A DNA stretch of 64,000 nt from Microbacterium sp. SZ1 (lineage in GTDB: Bacteria; Actinomycetota; Actinomycetes; Actinomycetales; Microbacteriaceae): NCBI RefSeq assembly GCF_002362255.1, contig NZ_LPVV01000023.1:1-64000 (forward strand). Reading direction: 5' to 3'. Below are positions 30,605 to 39,799 of this stretch, in pieces. The notes beneath the pieces are model-generated. The model was given only the letters and a program-made list of their open reading frames with translations, was not told the origin of the DNA and did not search any database. How positions within the stretch are numbered: position 1 is the first letter of the stretch; every line of letters starts with the position of its first letter. The position numbers were made by a program, and so were the translations under genes.

Positions 30605-32203
30605 TCAGTCGACCTGCTGCAGCATCCCGTCGCCGTCGATCTCGAGGGTGAGGTCGAGGTCCAGCCGCGCGAGGAACGCGTCGTCGTGGCTCACGACGAG
30701 CACCGCGCCCTGATACGCCTTCAGGGCTTCGACGAGCTGGTCGACGGTGTCGATGTCGAGGTTGTTCGTCGGCTCGTCGAGCAGCACGAGATGCGGCGGG
30801 GGATCGGAGAGCAGCAGCTTCGCGAGCGCGACGCGGAACCGCTCCCCGCCCGACAGCGCGGCGACAGCCCGGTCGGCCGTCGCCCCGCGGATCAGGAAGC
30901 GCGCCAGTCGGTTGCGCAGCTCCTTCTCCGGAACGTGCGGCGCGGCAGCTGCGATGTTCTCGAAGACCGACCTGGTCTCGTCCAGCCCGTCGACCCGCTG
31001 CGGCAGGTACCCGACGCGATCCGTCAGGGGGAGCGCCGTGAGCGGACCGCGGACACGGTGGTGCACCAGGTCCTCGAGCAGAGTCGTCTTGCCGGCGCCG
31101 TTGCGCCCGATGAGCGCGACCCGCTCCGGACCCTGCACGACCCACGAGCGCTCGCCGTCGCCGATCTCGGCGATCCGGCGCGTGCGTGAGACCTGCGGAT
31201 CCGGCAGCTCGATCTTCATCGACGCGTCGGAGCGGATGCGGCGCCCTGCTTCGTCGAGCGATGCCCGCGCGGCATCCTCCTTGGCGCCGACCTCGGTGCG
31301 CAGCCGACCGGCCGACACCTCGGCGGCCATCCGACGTCCGTGCGCGATGATCTTCGGCACGCGCTTCTCGATCTCGGCCTTCTTGGCGGTGCGCGCACGG
31401 TGCGCGAGCTTGACCTCCGCCTCGATGCGCTGGCGCTTCTCCTTGCGGAACTCCTGCTTCGCCGTCGCCTCGGCCTGCCGGGCGGCATCCTGCTCCGCGT
31501 CGAGCCAGGCCCGCCACTCGGAGTACGGGCCGCCGAAGACGCTGAGCGTCTGGGCGTAGAGCTCGGCGGTGTCGTCCATGAGCTCGAGCAGCGAGAGGTC
31601 GTGGCTGACGACGATGAGCGTGCCCTTCCAGGCGCGCACCATCGCGGCGAGCTTCGCTCTCGCATCGCGGTCGAGGTTGTTGGTCGGCTCGTCGAGCAGC
31701 GTGATCGGCGCGCGTCGCAGGCGGATGCCGGCGATCGCGACGAGTACGGCCTCGCCGCCCGACAGCTCCCCGACGCGCCGGTCGAGGAACTCGGGGGCGA
31801 GTCCGGCATCGGCGAGGGCCACCTCGGCGCGCGCCTCGATGTCCCAGTCGTCGCCGACCGCGTCGAAGTGGGCGGGATCGACGTCGCCCCCGCTGATGGC
31901 ACGCACGGCATCGAGCGCGGCGGCGACGCCGAGCAGGTCGGCCACACGGCGATCCACGTCGAGGGTCAGCTGCTGCGGCAGGTACGCGACCTCGCCCGTC
32001 GTCGAGATGGACCCGGACGTGGGGTCGAGCTCCCCGGCCATCAGCCGCAGCAGCGTGGACTTGCCCGCGCCGTTGCGGCCGACGAGGCCGGTGCGGCCGG
32101 TGCCGAACGAGCCGGATACGGAGTCGAGTGCCGTCGAGCCGTCGGGCCAGGTGAACGTCACGCGGTCGAGCGTGACGGATGCGTGAAGGGTGGGGGTGGT
32201 CAT
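30605..32203 (-). CDS. ABC-F family ATPase
   Basis: Cytoplasmic twin-ATPase of 532 residues without membrane segments, so an ABC-F translation factor rather than a transporter. Walker A motifs are [12 protein letters not shown] and [12 protein letters not shown]; signatures are [16 protein letters not shown] and [16 protein letters not shown]; Walker B sites [12 protein letters not shown] and [12 protein letters not shown]. The linker between domains (about 240-310) is a charged helical region with many K/R/E, as in ribosome-contacting ABC-F proteins. Could be housekeeping (Uup/EttA-like) or confer resistance to ribosome-targeting antibiotics. Confidence 0.9.
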   Translation of the reverse strand: MTTPTLHASVTLDRVTFTWPDGSTALDSVSGSFGTGRTGLVGRNGAGKSTLLRLMAGELDPTSGSISTTGEVAYLPQQLTLDVDRRVADLLGVAAALDAVRAISGGDVDPAHFDAVGDDWDIEARAEVALADAGLAPEFLDRRVGELSGGEAVLVAIAGIRLRRAPITLLDEPTNNLDRDARAKLAAMVRAWKGTLIVVSHDLSLLELMDDTAELYAQTLSVFGGPYSEWRAWLDAEQDAARQAEATAKQEFRKEKRQRIEAEVKLAHRARTAKKAEIEKRVPKIIAHGRRMAAEVSAGRLRTEVGAKEDAARASLDEAGRRIRSDASMKIELPDPQVSRTRRIAEIGDGERSWVVQGPERVALIGRNGAGKTTLLEDLVHHRVRGPLTALPLTDRVGYLPQRVDGLDETRSVFENIAAAAPHVPEKELRNRLARFLIRGATADRAVAALSGGERFRVALAKLLLSDPPPHLVLLDEPTNNLDIDTVDQLVEALKAYQGAVLVVSHDDAFLARLDLDLTLEIDGDGMLQQVD

Positions 32204-32544
32204 GGGGTCTCCTGTCGAGTGCGGGGTGCACTGACACCGGTCGCCCTGCTCGGGAGTGGACACCCCGGGAGCGGAGCCGCGAGGAGCGGCATCCATCAGA
32301 AGGACGGAGGGCGGTGGTCGGCCGTGGAGTCGGCGATCGTCGGGTCAGCGCGCGGATGAGGGAGCGCGAAGGCGACGATTCAGATCAAGGGACTTCCAGA
32401 CACCGCGGACAGGACTCCACGACGATACCCGGGCGTGTCGCGGATGCGCAACCCCGGGCGTGTCGCGCTCGCCGCGAGCGCGTTCCGAGGCAGGTATGCC
32501 GATCGGGGGATGCCGGATCGGCGCGCCGTCCGTACGGTGGAGTC
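32204..32544. other. Intergenic region with direct repeat
   Basis: A 341-bp gap between divergent genes with no supportable gene. It contains a 15-bp direct repeat CCCGGGCGTGTCGCG at 32428-32442 and 32453-32467. The ABC-F gene has a GGAG Shine-Dalgarno at 32209-32217 (minus strand). I see no convincing attenuator. Confidence 0.4.
32533..32538 (+). promoter_or_regulatory. -10 box, small membrane protein gene
   Basis: TACGGT, 6 nt before the ATG at 32545. Confidence 0.5.
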
Positions 32545-32805
32545 ATGGCAGATCGCGAACCCAGCCCCCAGGAGATGCGCACCCGGCTCGGTCTCGGCGC
32601 CGGGATCGCGATCGGCATGGGCGTCGGGGTCGCGCTCGGCGTCAGTTTCGACAACTGGATCCTCGGGATCAGCATCGGCATCGTGATCGGCCTGTCGCTC
32701 TCGGTCGCGATCGGGCAAGCACCGTGGCGGCGTCGCGACTCCGCGGACCATCGGACGGACGACACCGACGAGCAGACGGACCCGGAGGGACCCGTACCGC
32801 GCTGA
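32545..32805 (+). CDS. Small glycine-rich membrane protein
   Basis: Eighty-six residues with a polar start (MADREPSPQEMRTRLG), two glycine-zipper-like helices (about 17-36 GAGIAIGMGVGVALGVSF and 41-60 GISIGIVIGLSLSVAIG) and an acidic tail. Resembles small 'glycine zipper' membrane proteins of unknown role. Leaderless start. It abuts the convergent esterase gene by 0 nt. Confidence 0.7.
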   Translation: MADREPSPQEMRTRLGLGAGIAIGMGVGVALGVSFDNWILGISIGIVIGLSLSVAIGQAPWRRRDSADHRTDDTDEQTDPEGPVPR

Positions 32806-33468
32806 CTATCCGTGGGTCTTCGCGACCCGTTCGACCCATCTGTCGAGGAACGTCCGCACGTCGCCGAGCTCGTCCTCCGAGATGCTGTGCGTGAGGCCGG
32901 TGTGTACGCGGCCCGACAGCTCGGAGTGCGCGGGCAGCCACTCCGCCGTGTGCGCCACGAGGGTGGAGGGGATGACGTCGTCGTTCGTCCCCCGTCCCCA
33001 GAACACGTGCGGTCGGAGCTCGGCGAGTTCGCTGTCGCGGGGCAGCTCGCCCGGTGCGGCGTAGCCGCTCAACGCCACCACGGCGTCGACGCTCTCGGGC
33101 GCGAGGCGCAGTGCCTGCAGGGCGACCGCCGCACCCTGCGAGAATCCGAGGAGGGCGACGGACGCCGCATCCCCGCGCTCCGAGTCGAGCCAGCTCAGGA
33201 AGGCGCGCGCGGCCGTGGTGACGGCGATCGAGCTGCGCCCGTCGAGGCCCTCGATGGGGTACCAGGAGCGGCCGGGCATCGGCCACGGCGGCGCCAGCGG
33301 CGCGGCGACGGATGCCACGGCGATGCCCTCGGGCAGGTAGGGCACCAGACCGAAGAGATCGTGCTCGTCGGCGCCGTAGCCGTGCAGCAGCACGAGCAAC
33401 GGCATCCCCGTCCGTTCGGCCGTCGACCAGCGCGTGAGCGCGCCGTCGAGCATCAGTTCCTCGCTCAC
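32806..33468 (-). CDS. Phospholipase/carboxylesterase family hydrolase
   Basis: Alpha/beta hydrolase of 220 residues. The oxyanion segment is LLHGYGADEHDLF, the nucleophile elbow LLGFSQGAA (serine), the acid GTNDDVIP (aspartate) and the histidine TGLTHSISEDE. The fold and motif spacing match YpfH-type esterases. The GTG at 33468 follows GGAGG; the open frame beyond it is antisense to the Nudix-like gene. No signal peptide, so cytoplasmic. Confidence 0.88.
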   Translation of the reverse strand: MSEELMLDGALTRWSTAERTGMPLLVLLHGYGADEHDLFGLVPYLPEGIAVASVAAPLAPPWPMPGRSWYPIEGLDGRSSIAVTTAARAFLSWLDSERGDAASVALLGFSQGAAVALQALRLAPESVDAVVALSGYAAPGELPRDSELAELRPHVFWGRGTNDDVIPSTLVAHTAEWLPAHSELSGRVHTGLTHSISEDELGDVRTFLDRWVERVAKTHG

Positions 33469-33561
33469 GCCTCCATCCTGCCAGCCGCGTCCGACATCGG
33501 GCACGGGCCGGCATACCGGTCGTCGCTGTCCGGCCGGGGAGGCGGCTGGTAGAAAGGACAC

Positions 33562-34164
33562 ATGGCCGTCCGCACACCTGATCCCGAACCAGAACCCGAC
33601 GACGGCATCGGCGCGTTCGGCGACGCGCAGCCGCCCGCTCCCGACGCGAATCCGGGGTGGCTGAGCGAGTTCGAGCTGGAGGAGGCGCGTCGCCGCCTGC
33701 CCATGCTCTACGTCGAGGCGATCCCGGTGCGCACCGACGGCTCTGGTCAGGTCACCGAGATCGGCATCCTGCTGCGCTCGACCCCGCTCGGCGAGATCAC
33801 GCGCACGATCGTCTCCGGTCGCGTGCGGTTCGGCGAGACCATCCGCGACGCGCTGTTCCGGCACGTCGAGAACGACCTGGGCCCGATGGCGTTCCCGCTG
33901 CTGCCACCGCAGCCGCTGCCCTTCACGGTCGCCGAGTACTTCCCGATCCCGGGCGTCAGCGCGTATCACGACGACCGCCAGCACGCGGTGTCGCTGGCTT
34001 TCGTGGTGCCCGTCACGGGCACGTGCGAGCCTCGTCAGGACGCTCTCGAGGTCACCTGGTTCTCGCCCGAGGCGGCGGCGTCCGACGCCGTCGCCGCCGA
34101 GATGGAGGGCGGACGCGGCACGCTCATCCGCCTGGCGCTCGCGAACCTCGGCCTGCTCCGCTGA
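33562..34164 (+). CDS. Nudix-fold protein with degenerate Nudix box
   Basis: Protein of 200 residues of the Nudix-like DUF4916 type. A polar N-terminus is followed by strands and GRVRFGETIRDALFRHVENDLGP, which keeps the glycine, first glutamate and arginine of the Nudix box but has H, N and D in place of the later glutamates, so hydrolase activity is doubtful. TAGAAA lies 6 nt before the ATG. Function unknown. Confidence 0.8.
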   Translation: MAVRTPDPEPEPDDGIGAFGDAQPPAPDANPGWLSEFELEEARRRLPMLYVEAIPVRTDGSGQVTEIGILLRSTPLGEITRTIVSGRVRFGETIRDALFRHVENDLGPMAFPLLPPQPLPFTVAEYFPIPGVSAYHDDRQHAVSLAFVVPVTGTCEPRQDALEVTWFSPEAAASDAVAAEMEGGRGTLIRLALANLGLLR

Positions 34165-34185
34165 GCCCCGACGGAACCCTCGCGC

Positions 34186-35253
34186 TCAGGCGCGGGTGAG
34201 ACGCCCGAGCTCGGCGACGAAGGCGTCGACGTCGGACTCCTCGGTGTCGAAGCCGCACATCCACCGGACCTCGCGTCGCGCGGCATCCCAGTCGTAGAAC
34301 CGGAAGCTCTCGCGCAGGCTGTCGGCGATGCCGTCGGGAAGGGCGGCGAAGACGCCGTTCGACTGGGTCGGCTGCGTGAACGTGACACCCGAGATCGAGC
34401 CGTCGGAGATGCCCGCCTCGATCGATCCGCGCAGCCGCTGCGCCATCGCGTTCGCATGCTTCGCGTTGCGCAGCCACAGGTCGCCCTCCAGCAGCGCGAT
34501 GAGCTGCGCCGACACGAAGCGCATCTTCGACGAGAGCTGCATGTTGAACTTGCGCGAGTAGGTGAGTCCGGTGGACGCCTCGGGGTCGAGCACCACGATC
34601 GCCTCGCCGAGCATGGCCCCGTTCTTGGTGCCGCCGAAGCTCAGCACGTCGACGCCGGCATCGCGGGTGAACGCGCGCAGCGGCAGGTCGAGGGCAGCGG
34701 CCGCGTTCGAGATGCGCGCTCCGTCGAGATGCAGCCGCATGCCGCGTTCGTGGGCGTGATCGGCCAGCGCGCGGATCTCGTCGACCGTGTACAGCGTGCC
34801 GAGCTCGGTCGACTGGGTGATCGAGACGACGAGGGGCTGCGCGCGGTGCTCGTCGCCCCAGCCCCAGGCCTCGCGGTCCACGAGCTCGGGGGTCAGCTTC
34901 CCGTCGGCGGTCGGCACGGCGAGGATCTTGAACCCGCCGATGCGCTCGGGGGCGCCGCCCTCGTCGACGTTGATGTGAGCGGAGGATGCCGCGATCACGG
35001 CGCCCCACCGGGGGAGCATCGACTGCAGCGCGGTGACGTTGGCCCCGGTGCCGTTGAAGACCGGGTATGCCTCGACTCCCTCGCCGAAGTGGGAGCGGAA
35101 GACCTCCTGCAGGCGCTCGGTGTAGGCGTCCTCGCCGTAGGCGATCTGGTGCCCGCCGTTCGCCTCCGCGATGGCCGCGAGGACCTCGGGGTGGACGCCG
35201 GAGTAGTTGTCGCTGGCGAAGCCGCGGATCGCGGGGTCATGCTGAATGCTCAC
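34186..35253 (-). CDS. Low-specificity L-threonine aldolase family PLP enzyme
   Basis: Pyridoxal-phosphate enzyme of 355 residues cleaving L-threonine/allo-threonine to glycine and acetaldehyde. The Schiff-base lysine is in VLSFGGTKNGAMLGEA; earlier landmarks are MRGFASDNYSGVHPEVLAAI-like GFASDNYSGVHPEVLAAI, NGTGANVTAL and LHLDGARISNAAAAL (aspartate contacting the pyridine nitrogen). The GTG start is fixed by TAGGCT 6 nt upstream. Divergent from the MFS gene. Confidence 0.93.
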   Translation of the reverse strand: MSIQHDPAIRGFASDNYSGVHPEVLAAIAEANGGHQIAYGEDAYTERLQEVFRSHFGEGVEAYPVFNGTGANVTALQSMLPRWGAVIAASSAHINVDEGGAPERIGGFKILAVPTADGKLTPELVDREAWGWGDEHRAQPLVVSITQSTELGTLYTVDEIRALADHAHERGMRLHLDGARISNAAAALDLPLRAFTRDAGVDVLSFGGTKNGAMLGEAIVVLDPEASTGLTYSRKFNMQLSSKMRFVSAQLIALLEGDLWLRNAKHANAMAQRLRGSIEAGISDGSISGVTFTQPTQSNGVFAALPDGIADSLRESFRFYDWDAARREVRWMCGFDTEESDVDAFVAELGRLTRA

Positions 35254-35259
35254 CGGACA

Positions 35260-35265
35260 AGCCTA
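35260..35265 (-). promoter_or_regulatory. -10 box, threonine aldolase gene
   Basis: Minus-strand TAGGCT, 6 nt before the GTG at 35253. Confidence 0.55.
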
Positions 35266-35308
35266 ATCGCCACCGCAGATGGCCCTACCCAATGTCGGAA
35301 GGGAGCCC

Positions 35309-35314
35309 TACCCT
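35309..35314 (+). promoter_or_regulatory. -10 box, MFS gene
   Basis: TACCCT, 7 nt before the ATG at 35322. Confidence 0.5.
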
Positions 35315-35321
35315 CGGAGCC

Positions 35322-36878
35322 ATGGAACGCACAGCCGCGCAGCGGGCCTTCGCGAACGTTCTCGTCAACACGCTGATCGCCAACGTGACGACGAGCTTCC
35401 TGTGGTTCGCCCTCACGTTCTGGGTCTACATCGAGACCCAGTCGGTGCTGGCCACGGGCATCATCGGCGGCGCGTACATGCTGTTCATCGCGTTCTTCGC
35501 GATGATCTTCGGCACCATCGTCGATCGGCACCGCAAGCACACCGTCATGCTGCTGTCCAGCGTGATCTCGGCCGCGGCGTTCCTCGTCGCCGGCATGCTC
35601 TACGTGTGGCAGCCCGAGTCCGCCCTGCTCGACCTCGGTGGGCCGTGGTTCTGGATCTTCTCGCTCGTGATCCTCTTCGGCGGCGTGATCGAGCAGTTGC
35701 GCAACATCGCGCTCTCCACGACGGTGACCCTTCTCATCCCGGAGGAGCGGCGGGCGAACGCGAACGGCCTCGTCGGCACCGTGCAGGGGCTGGCGTTCCT
35801 CGTGACGAGCGTGTTCTCCGGGCTCTCGATCGGCTTCCTCGGGATGGGGTGGACGCTCGGGATCGCGATCGTGGCCATGGTGCTGACCTTCGTTCACCTG
35901 CTCTTCATCCGCATCCCCGAGGGCACGCCGACGCCCGATCCCGATGCGCCCAGCGCGCTCGACTTCCGGGGCAGCGTCGCGGCCATCAGACTCGCCCCCG
36001 GCCTGTTCGCGCTGATCGTCTTCTCGACCTTCAACAACCTCATCGGCGGCGTGTACATGGCGCTCATGGACCCGTACGGGCTCACTCTCTTCGACGCGCA
36101 GATGTGGGGCTTCGCCCTCGCCTTCTCCTCGACGGGCTTCATCATCGGAGGGGCGCTGGTGGCGAAGTTCGGTCTCGGCGCGAAACCCATGCGCACGCTG
36201 CTGCTCGTGGTCATCGCGATGGGACTGCTGGGCTCGATCTTCATGCTTCGCGAGTGGTGGCCGCTGTACGTGCTGGGCATGTGGGTCTACATGGCTCTCG
36301 TCCCGCCCGCCGAGGCGGCGGAGCAGACCGTCATCCAGAAGGTCGTCCGCTACGACCGTCAGGGCCGCGTGTTCGGCGTTGCGGCGGCCATGGAGGCGGC
36401 AGCGGCTCCCATCACGGCGTTCCTCATCGCTCCGATCGCGGAGTTCCTGATCATCCCGTACATGGACTCCTCGGCAGGCCAGCGGCAGTGGGGCTGGCTG
36501 CTCGGCGAGGGCGACGCCCGCGGCATCGCCCTCATCTGCCTGTTCGCCGGGCTCATCATGGTGGTCGTCGGCGGCCTGGCGTTCTTCACGAAGTCGTACC
36601 GCAAGCTCACCGATCTGTACGCGAATGCCCCGGAGCAGAATCCGCAGGCGGATGCCGGCGAGGGAGCCGCGGATGCCGGAGCGACAGGAGATGCCGGAGT
36701 GACAGGAGATGCCGGAGCGGCTGCGGATGCCGAAAGGGCGGCGCCGGTCGGAGAGGCGCCGGGAGCCGGAACGGCCGGGTCGGCTGGAGAGGCGCTGGTC
36801 GACCCGGTGTCGGCGCGCGGCGGCCGAGCGTCGGCGGAGGAGGCGACTTCGGCGGAGCGCGATCGTGCCGCGGAATGA
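35322..36878 (+). CDS. MFS transporter with repetitive acidic tail
   Basis: Major facilitator of 518 residues with about 12 helices in the first 430 residues. The loop 2-3 element is FGTIVDRHRKHTVML, and the helix-6/7 loop is long and polar, as in enterobactin/macrolide-type exporters (MefA-like MFS_3). After helix 12 a ~90-residue cytoplasmic tail rich in Gly, Ala, Asp and Glu is encoded partly by an 18-bp tandem repeat. Substrate unknown. Leaderless start. Confidence 0.87.
   Translation: MERTAAQRAFANVLVNTLIANVTTSFLWFALTFWVYIETQSVLATGIIGGAYMLFIAFFAMIFGTIVDRHRKHTVMLLSSVISAAAFLVAGMLYVWQPESALLDLGGPWFWIFSLVILFGGVIEQLRNIALSTTVTLLIPEERRANANGLVGTVQGLAFLVTSVFSGLSIGFLGMGWTLGIAIVAMVLTFVHLLFIRIPEGTPTPDPDAPSALDFRGSVAAIRLAPGLFALIVFSTFNNLIGGVYMALMDPYGLTLFDAQMWGFALAFSSTGFIIGGALVAKFGLGAKPMRTLLLVVIAMGLLGSIFMLREWWPLYVLGMWVYMALVPPAEAAEQTVIQKVVRYDRQGRVFGVAAAMEAAAAPITAFLIAPIAEFLIIPYMDSSAGQRQWGWLLGEGDARGIALICLFAGLIMVVVGGLAFFTKSYRKLTDLYANAPEQNPQADAGEGAADAGATGDAGVTGDAGAAADAERAAPVGEAPGAGTAGSAGEALVDPVSARGGRASAEEATSAERDRAAE
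36651..36743 (+). repeat. 18-bp tandem repeat in MFS tail
   Basis: Unit GATGCCGGAGCGACAGGA repeated at 36672, 36690 and (diverged) 36708 and 36726, with a 21-bp variant at 36651. It encodes DAGATG-type repeats and is a candidate for copy-number variation. Confidence 0.75.
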
Positions 36879-37506
36879 ACCGGACGCGGACGAGATGCCT
36901 CAACGCCCGACGCACACCATCCCCGACCTCCGGGTCGTGCCCGCGAACGAGGCGCGGTGGGACGACCTGCAGGCGATCCTGACCGGGACCGCAGGGCGAT
37001 GCCAGTGCGAGCGGCAGCGCCTGGGCGACGGGGACTGGTGGTACATGCCCGTCGAGGAGCGCCGCGACCTGCTGCGAAGCGAGGCGCACTGCGACGACCC
37101 CCGGTCGCGGGAGACGATCGGCCTCGTCGCCTACCTCGACGAGGACCCGGTCGCCTGGTGCGCGGTCGACCGGCGCAGCGTCTACGGGCGGCTGCGGGGG
37201 TCGTCGGTGCCGTGGAAGGGAAGGCACGAGAAGAAGGACGACGATCGGGTCTGGGCGGTGGCCTGCCTGATCGTCCGGCCGGGATTCCGCGGTCGCGGCC
37301 TCACCCATCCCCTCGTCGCCGCGGCCGTCGACCATGCGCGATCGCGGGGTGCGGTCGCGATCGAGGGGTATCCGATGCTCACGGGCGGATCGACCGTGTC
37401 GTGGGGCGAGATGAACGTCGGATCGGTCGGGGCGTTCACCGCAGCGGGCTTCGTCGAGGTCAGCCACCCGACGACCCGCCGGGTCGTCATGCGGCGCGAG
37501 CTCTGA
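36865..37506 (+). CDS. GNAT-family N-acetyltransferase
   Basis: Acetyltransferase of about 213 residues. The acetyl-CoA loop is VRPGFRGRGLTHPLV (R/Q-x-x-G-x-G/A pattern), preceded by VWAVACLIV on strand 4; CQCERQRLGDGDWWYMP and EGYPML are typical of a GNAT subgroup common in actinobacteria. The GTG at 36865 overlaps the MFS gene by 14 nt and has GGCGGAG upstream; an ATG at 36895 is the alternative. Target unknown. Confidence 0.85.
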   Translation: MPRNEPDADEMPQRPTHTIPDLRVVPANEARWDDLQAILTGTAGRCQCERQRLGDGDWWYMPVEERRDLLRSEAHCDDPRSRETIGLVAYLDEDPVAWCAVDRRSVYGRLRGSSVPWKGRHEKKDDDRVWAVACLIVRPGFRGRGLTHPLVAAAVDHARSRGAVAIEGYPMLTGGSTVSWGEMNVGSVGAFTAAGFVEVSHPTTRRVVMRREL

Positions 37507-37534
37507 CGGCGCCGACGTCCCGGCGAACCCCGGC

Positions 37535-38173
37535 TCAGATGTCGAGGATGCGGTCGTTCAGTGCGTCGGCAGAAAGATCCCACAACTCGAGCACTGCCGA
37601 GGCGAGCGAGTCCGCGTCGAGCGCTTTCGCCCGGAAGATCACGGAGGCGGCGCGCAGAGGCCCCCCGGCATCGCGCGCCGCCTTCGCGAACCCCTGCGCC
37701 GTCGCGCGTCCCCAGGCTTCGCTCGCGGCCTTGACCGCGGCATAGTTCGCTCCTCCGGCGAGCGGCCGAGCCACCGCCGTCGATGACACGAGCGCGAAGC
37801 GCCCGGCATCCGACTCCCGCAGCAGCGGGTCGAAGGCCCGGCTCGTCGCCCGCACCGCCTCGAAGGCCGGCAGGAGAGCGTGCAGATCCTCGTCGGACTG
37901 CCCGGCGAGCCCGCCACCACCGCGCCATCCGCCGACGAGCGGGATCACGCCGTCCACCGCACTTAGGCCCGACGCGAGTGCGCTCATCTCCGCGAGCGAT
38001 GTCGCATCGGCCACGGCTGTCTCGGCACCCAGCTCGCGCAGCGGCGTGAGCCCGGCATCCGATCGGCCGGTCGCGATCACCCGGGCACCCGCGGCCACGA
38101 GGGCCTGTGCCACACCGAGTCCCGCTGCGCTCGTCGCCCCGGCCAGGACGATGGTGCGTCCGTCGACGCTCAT
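37535..38173 (-). CDS. Short SDR-family protein of the DUF6421 module
   Basis: SDR fold protein of 212 residues, shorter than classical members. The cofactor motif is VLAGATSAAGLGVAQAL (GxxxxxGxG), the catalytic Y-x-x-x-K is NYAAVKAASE, and the substrate end is truncated, finishing with ALNDRILDI. It follows the DUF6421 gene in the same direction with 124 bp between them, occupied by a palindromic repeat, and shares control with the Lrp regulator by position. Substrate unknown. Confidence 0.85.
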   Translation of the reverse strand: MSVDGRTIVLAGATSAAGLGVAQALVAAGARVIATGRSDAGLTPLRELGAETAVADATSLAEMSALASGLSAVDGVIPLVGGWRGGGGLAGQSDEDLHALLPAFEAVRATSRAFDPLLRESDAGRFALVSSTAVARPLAGGANYAAVKAASEAWGRATAQGFAKAARDAGGPLRAASVIFRAKALDADSLASAVLELWDLSADALNDRILDI

Positions 38174-38196
38174 CCGGTCACCTTTCGCGCTGGGTC

Positions 38197-38279
38197 AGTT
38201 CTGCGGTGATGGGCACGTTCTGCGGCCACTGCGGCGCGAGATGGCCGCAGAACCTGCGTCCGGCCGCAGAACGTGCACC
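38197..38279. repeat. Palindromic dispersed repeat, TTCTGCGG family, copy 2
   Basis: Perfect 15-bp arms GCACGTTCTGCGGCC (38213-38227) and complement (38262-38276), plus internal copies of TTCTGCGG at 38199-38206 and GGCCGCAGAAC at 38243-38253, so several alternative hairpins can form. It shares its left half with the element at 21511-21590. Confidence 0.65.
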
Positions 38280-38297
38280 GAACTCGGGAGAGTCCGA

Positions 38298-39728
38298 TCA
38301 GTCGTCGGAGCCGCGGATGCCGACGGTCGACTCGATGACCGGCTTCATCTTCTTGTCGAGGGTCTCGAAGAACATCGACAGCGGGAACTCGTCGTCCATC
38401 ACCGCATCCGTGTAGCCCTTGGGCGCGCCGGCGAGGATCTCGTCCGACAGCCCTCGCGCCCACTGCGAGGCGGGGTGCGGGGTGAGGGTTCCGCGCACGA
38501 GCTCGTAGGCGGCGAGCCAGTGCGCGACCTTCGGGCGGTCGATCGAGTGCCAGTAGAGGTCGTCGATCGCGTCGCCGAGGGCCACCACGGCGTCGGGCAC
38601 GTTGTCCCAGTCGAACGCCAGAGCCGTGTCGGTCCAGTGCAGCACGCCGCGCTGGTGCAGCCACGCGAACAGCAGCTGTCCGCCGACCGCGTCGTAGTTG
38701 CGGGTGCGCGTGCCCGTGATCGCGAAGCGGAAGATCCGGTCGAAGATCACGGCGTACTGCACGAGTCCTGCGTGATCGAGCATCTCCTGCTCGTCGGCCG
38801 TGAGCTGCTCGCCCGCCTCCTGGCGAGCGGTCAGGGCGCGCTCGATCTTCACCGATTCGCGGAACGCCGTCATGTCGCAGCGCATCTCCTCGAGCGAGTA
38901 CAGGAAGAACGGCATCCGCTGCTTGATCATGAACGGGTCGAACGGCAGGTCGCCGCGCATGTGCGTGCGGTCGTGGATGATGTCCCACATCACGAATGCG
39001 CGCTCGGTCTGCGCCTGGTCGTCGAGCATCGCCGCAGCGCGCTCGGGCAGCTCGAGGTTGGTGATCTCGGCGGCAGCGCGCACGACGCGGCGGTATCGTG
39101 CGGCTTCGCGGTCCTGGAAGATCGCCCCCCACGTGAACGAGGGGATCTCGCGCATCGCGACCGTCTCGGGGAAGAGCACCGCGGAGTTCGTGTCGTAGCC
39201 CGGCGTGAAGTCGACGAGGCGCAGCGAGACGAACAGCTTGTTGCCGTAGTCGCCGGCCTCGAGGGCGGCGATGAACTCCGGCCAGATCGTCTCGACGATG
39301 AGCGCCTCGACGAGGCGGTCGCTCGAGCCGTTCTGCGTGTACATCGGGAAGACGACGAGGTGACGGATGCCGTCGACGCGGTGCTGCTGCGGCTGGAAGG
39401 CCATGAGCGAGTCGAGGAAGTCGGGGACGCCGAAGTCCGAGGCGGACCAGCGCTCGAAGTCGACGACGGATGCCGCGAGGTACTCGGCGTCGTGCGGGAA
39501 CGCGGGGGCGAGAGCGCGGATGCCGGCCGTGATCGCGGCGACGAGCTCGCGCGCGGCGGCGTGGTGTCCGGCGTCCGGGATCGACCCGTCCTTGACCTGC
39601 ATCTCCCGGATGGCGATGGCCGCGTCCTTGAGCTGCGCCCACGCCGCCGACTGCTCGGCGGTCGCCGCGTCCTCCACGACCTCGGGTTCGCCGACGATGG
39701 CCTGAGTGCTCAGGGTAGGAGTGGACAT
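38298..39728 (-). CDS. DUF6421 family protein
   Basis: Large soluble protein of 476 residues, uncharacterised. It has the strongly conserved-looking blocks VVFPMYTQNGS, LRLVDFTPGYDTNSAVLFPE, FTWGAIFQDREAARYRR, MWDIIHDRTHMRGDLPFDPFMIKQR and LEEMRCDMTAFRE. The HDRTH and E-x-x-x-D clusters could be metal ligands (inference). GGAGG precedes the ATG. Divergent from an Lrp/AsnC gene with a palindrome between, and followed by an SDR, so it probably takes part in an amino-acid-linked pathway. Confidence 0.85.
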   Translation of the reverse strand: MSTPTLSTQAIVGEPEVVEDAATAEQSAAWAQLKDAAIAIREMQVKDGSIPDAGHHAAARELVAAITAGIRALAPAFPHDAEYLAASVVDFERWSASDFGVPDFLDSLMAFQPQQHRVDGIRHLVVFPMYTQNGSSDRLVEALIVETIWPEFIAALEAGDYGNKLFVSLRLVDFTPGYDTNSAVLFPETVAMREIPSFTWGAIFQDREAARYRRVVRAAAEITNLELPERAAAMLDDQAQTERAFVMWDIIHDRTHMRGDLPFDPFMIKQRMPFFLYSLEEMRCDMTAFRESVKIERALTARQEAGEQLTADEQEMLDHAGLVQYAVIFDRIFRFAITGTRTRNYDAVGGQLLFAWLHQRGVLHWTDTALAFDWDNVPDAVVALGDAIDDLYWHSIDRPKVAHWLAAYELVRGTLTPHPASQWARGLSDEILAGAPKGYTDAVMDDEFPLSMFFETLDKKMKPVIESTVGIRGSDD

Positions 39729-39752
39729 GGAACCTCCGATCGGGGCTACAGA

Positions 39753-39765
39753 CGGAAATTTTCCG
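39753..39765. promoter_or_regulatory. Candidate Lrp/AsnC operator
   Basis: Perfect palindrome CGGAAA-T-TTTCCG in the 71-bp divergent gap, 25 bp from the DUF6421 start and 35 bp from the regulator start. A/T-centred palindromes of this size are typical Lrp-family sites. Confidence 0.55.
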
Positions 39766-39799
39766 GTGATTTGGGAATCCTGACGATAATCTTACATCC

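Noticed and set aside
32204..32544. Antibiotic-responsive attenuator upstream of the ABC-F gene
   Set aside because: I could not find a leader peptide with a Shine-Dalgarno or a convincing terminator/antiterminator pair on the minus strand.
36651..36743. CRISPR array
   Set aside because: The units are contiguous, in frame and within a coding region with no spacers.
36875..36982. ATGA-overlapping start MNRTRTRC after the MFS gene
   Set aside because: The frame is out of register with the GNAT motifs and is arginine/threonine-rich nonsense; the GTG at 36865 reads into the acetyltransferase.
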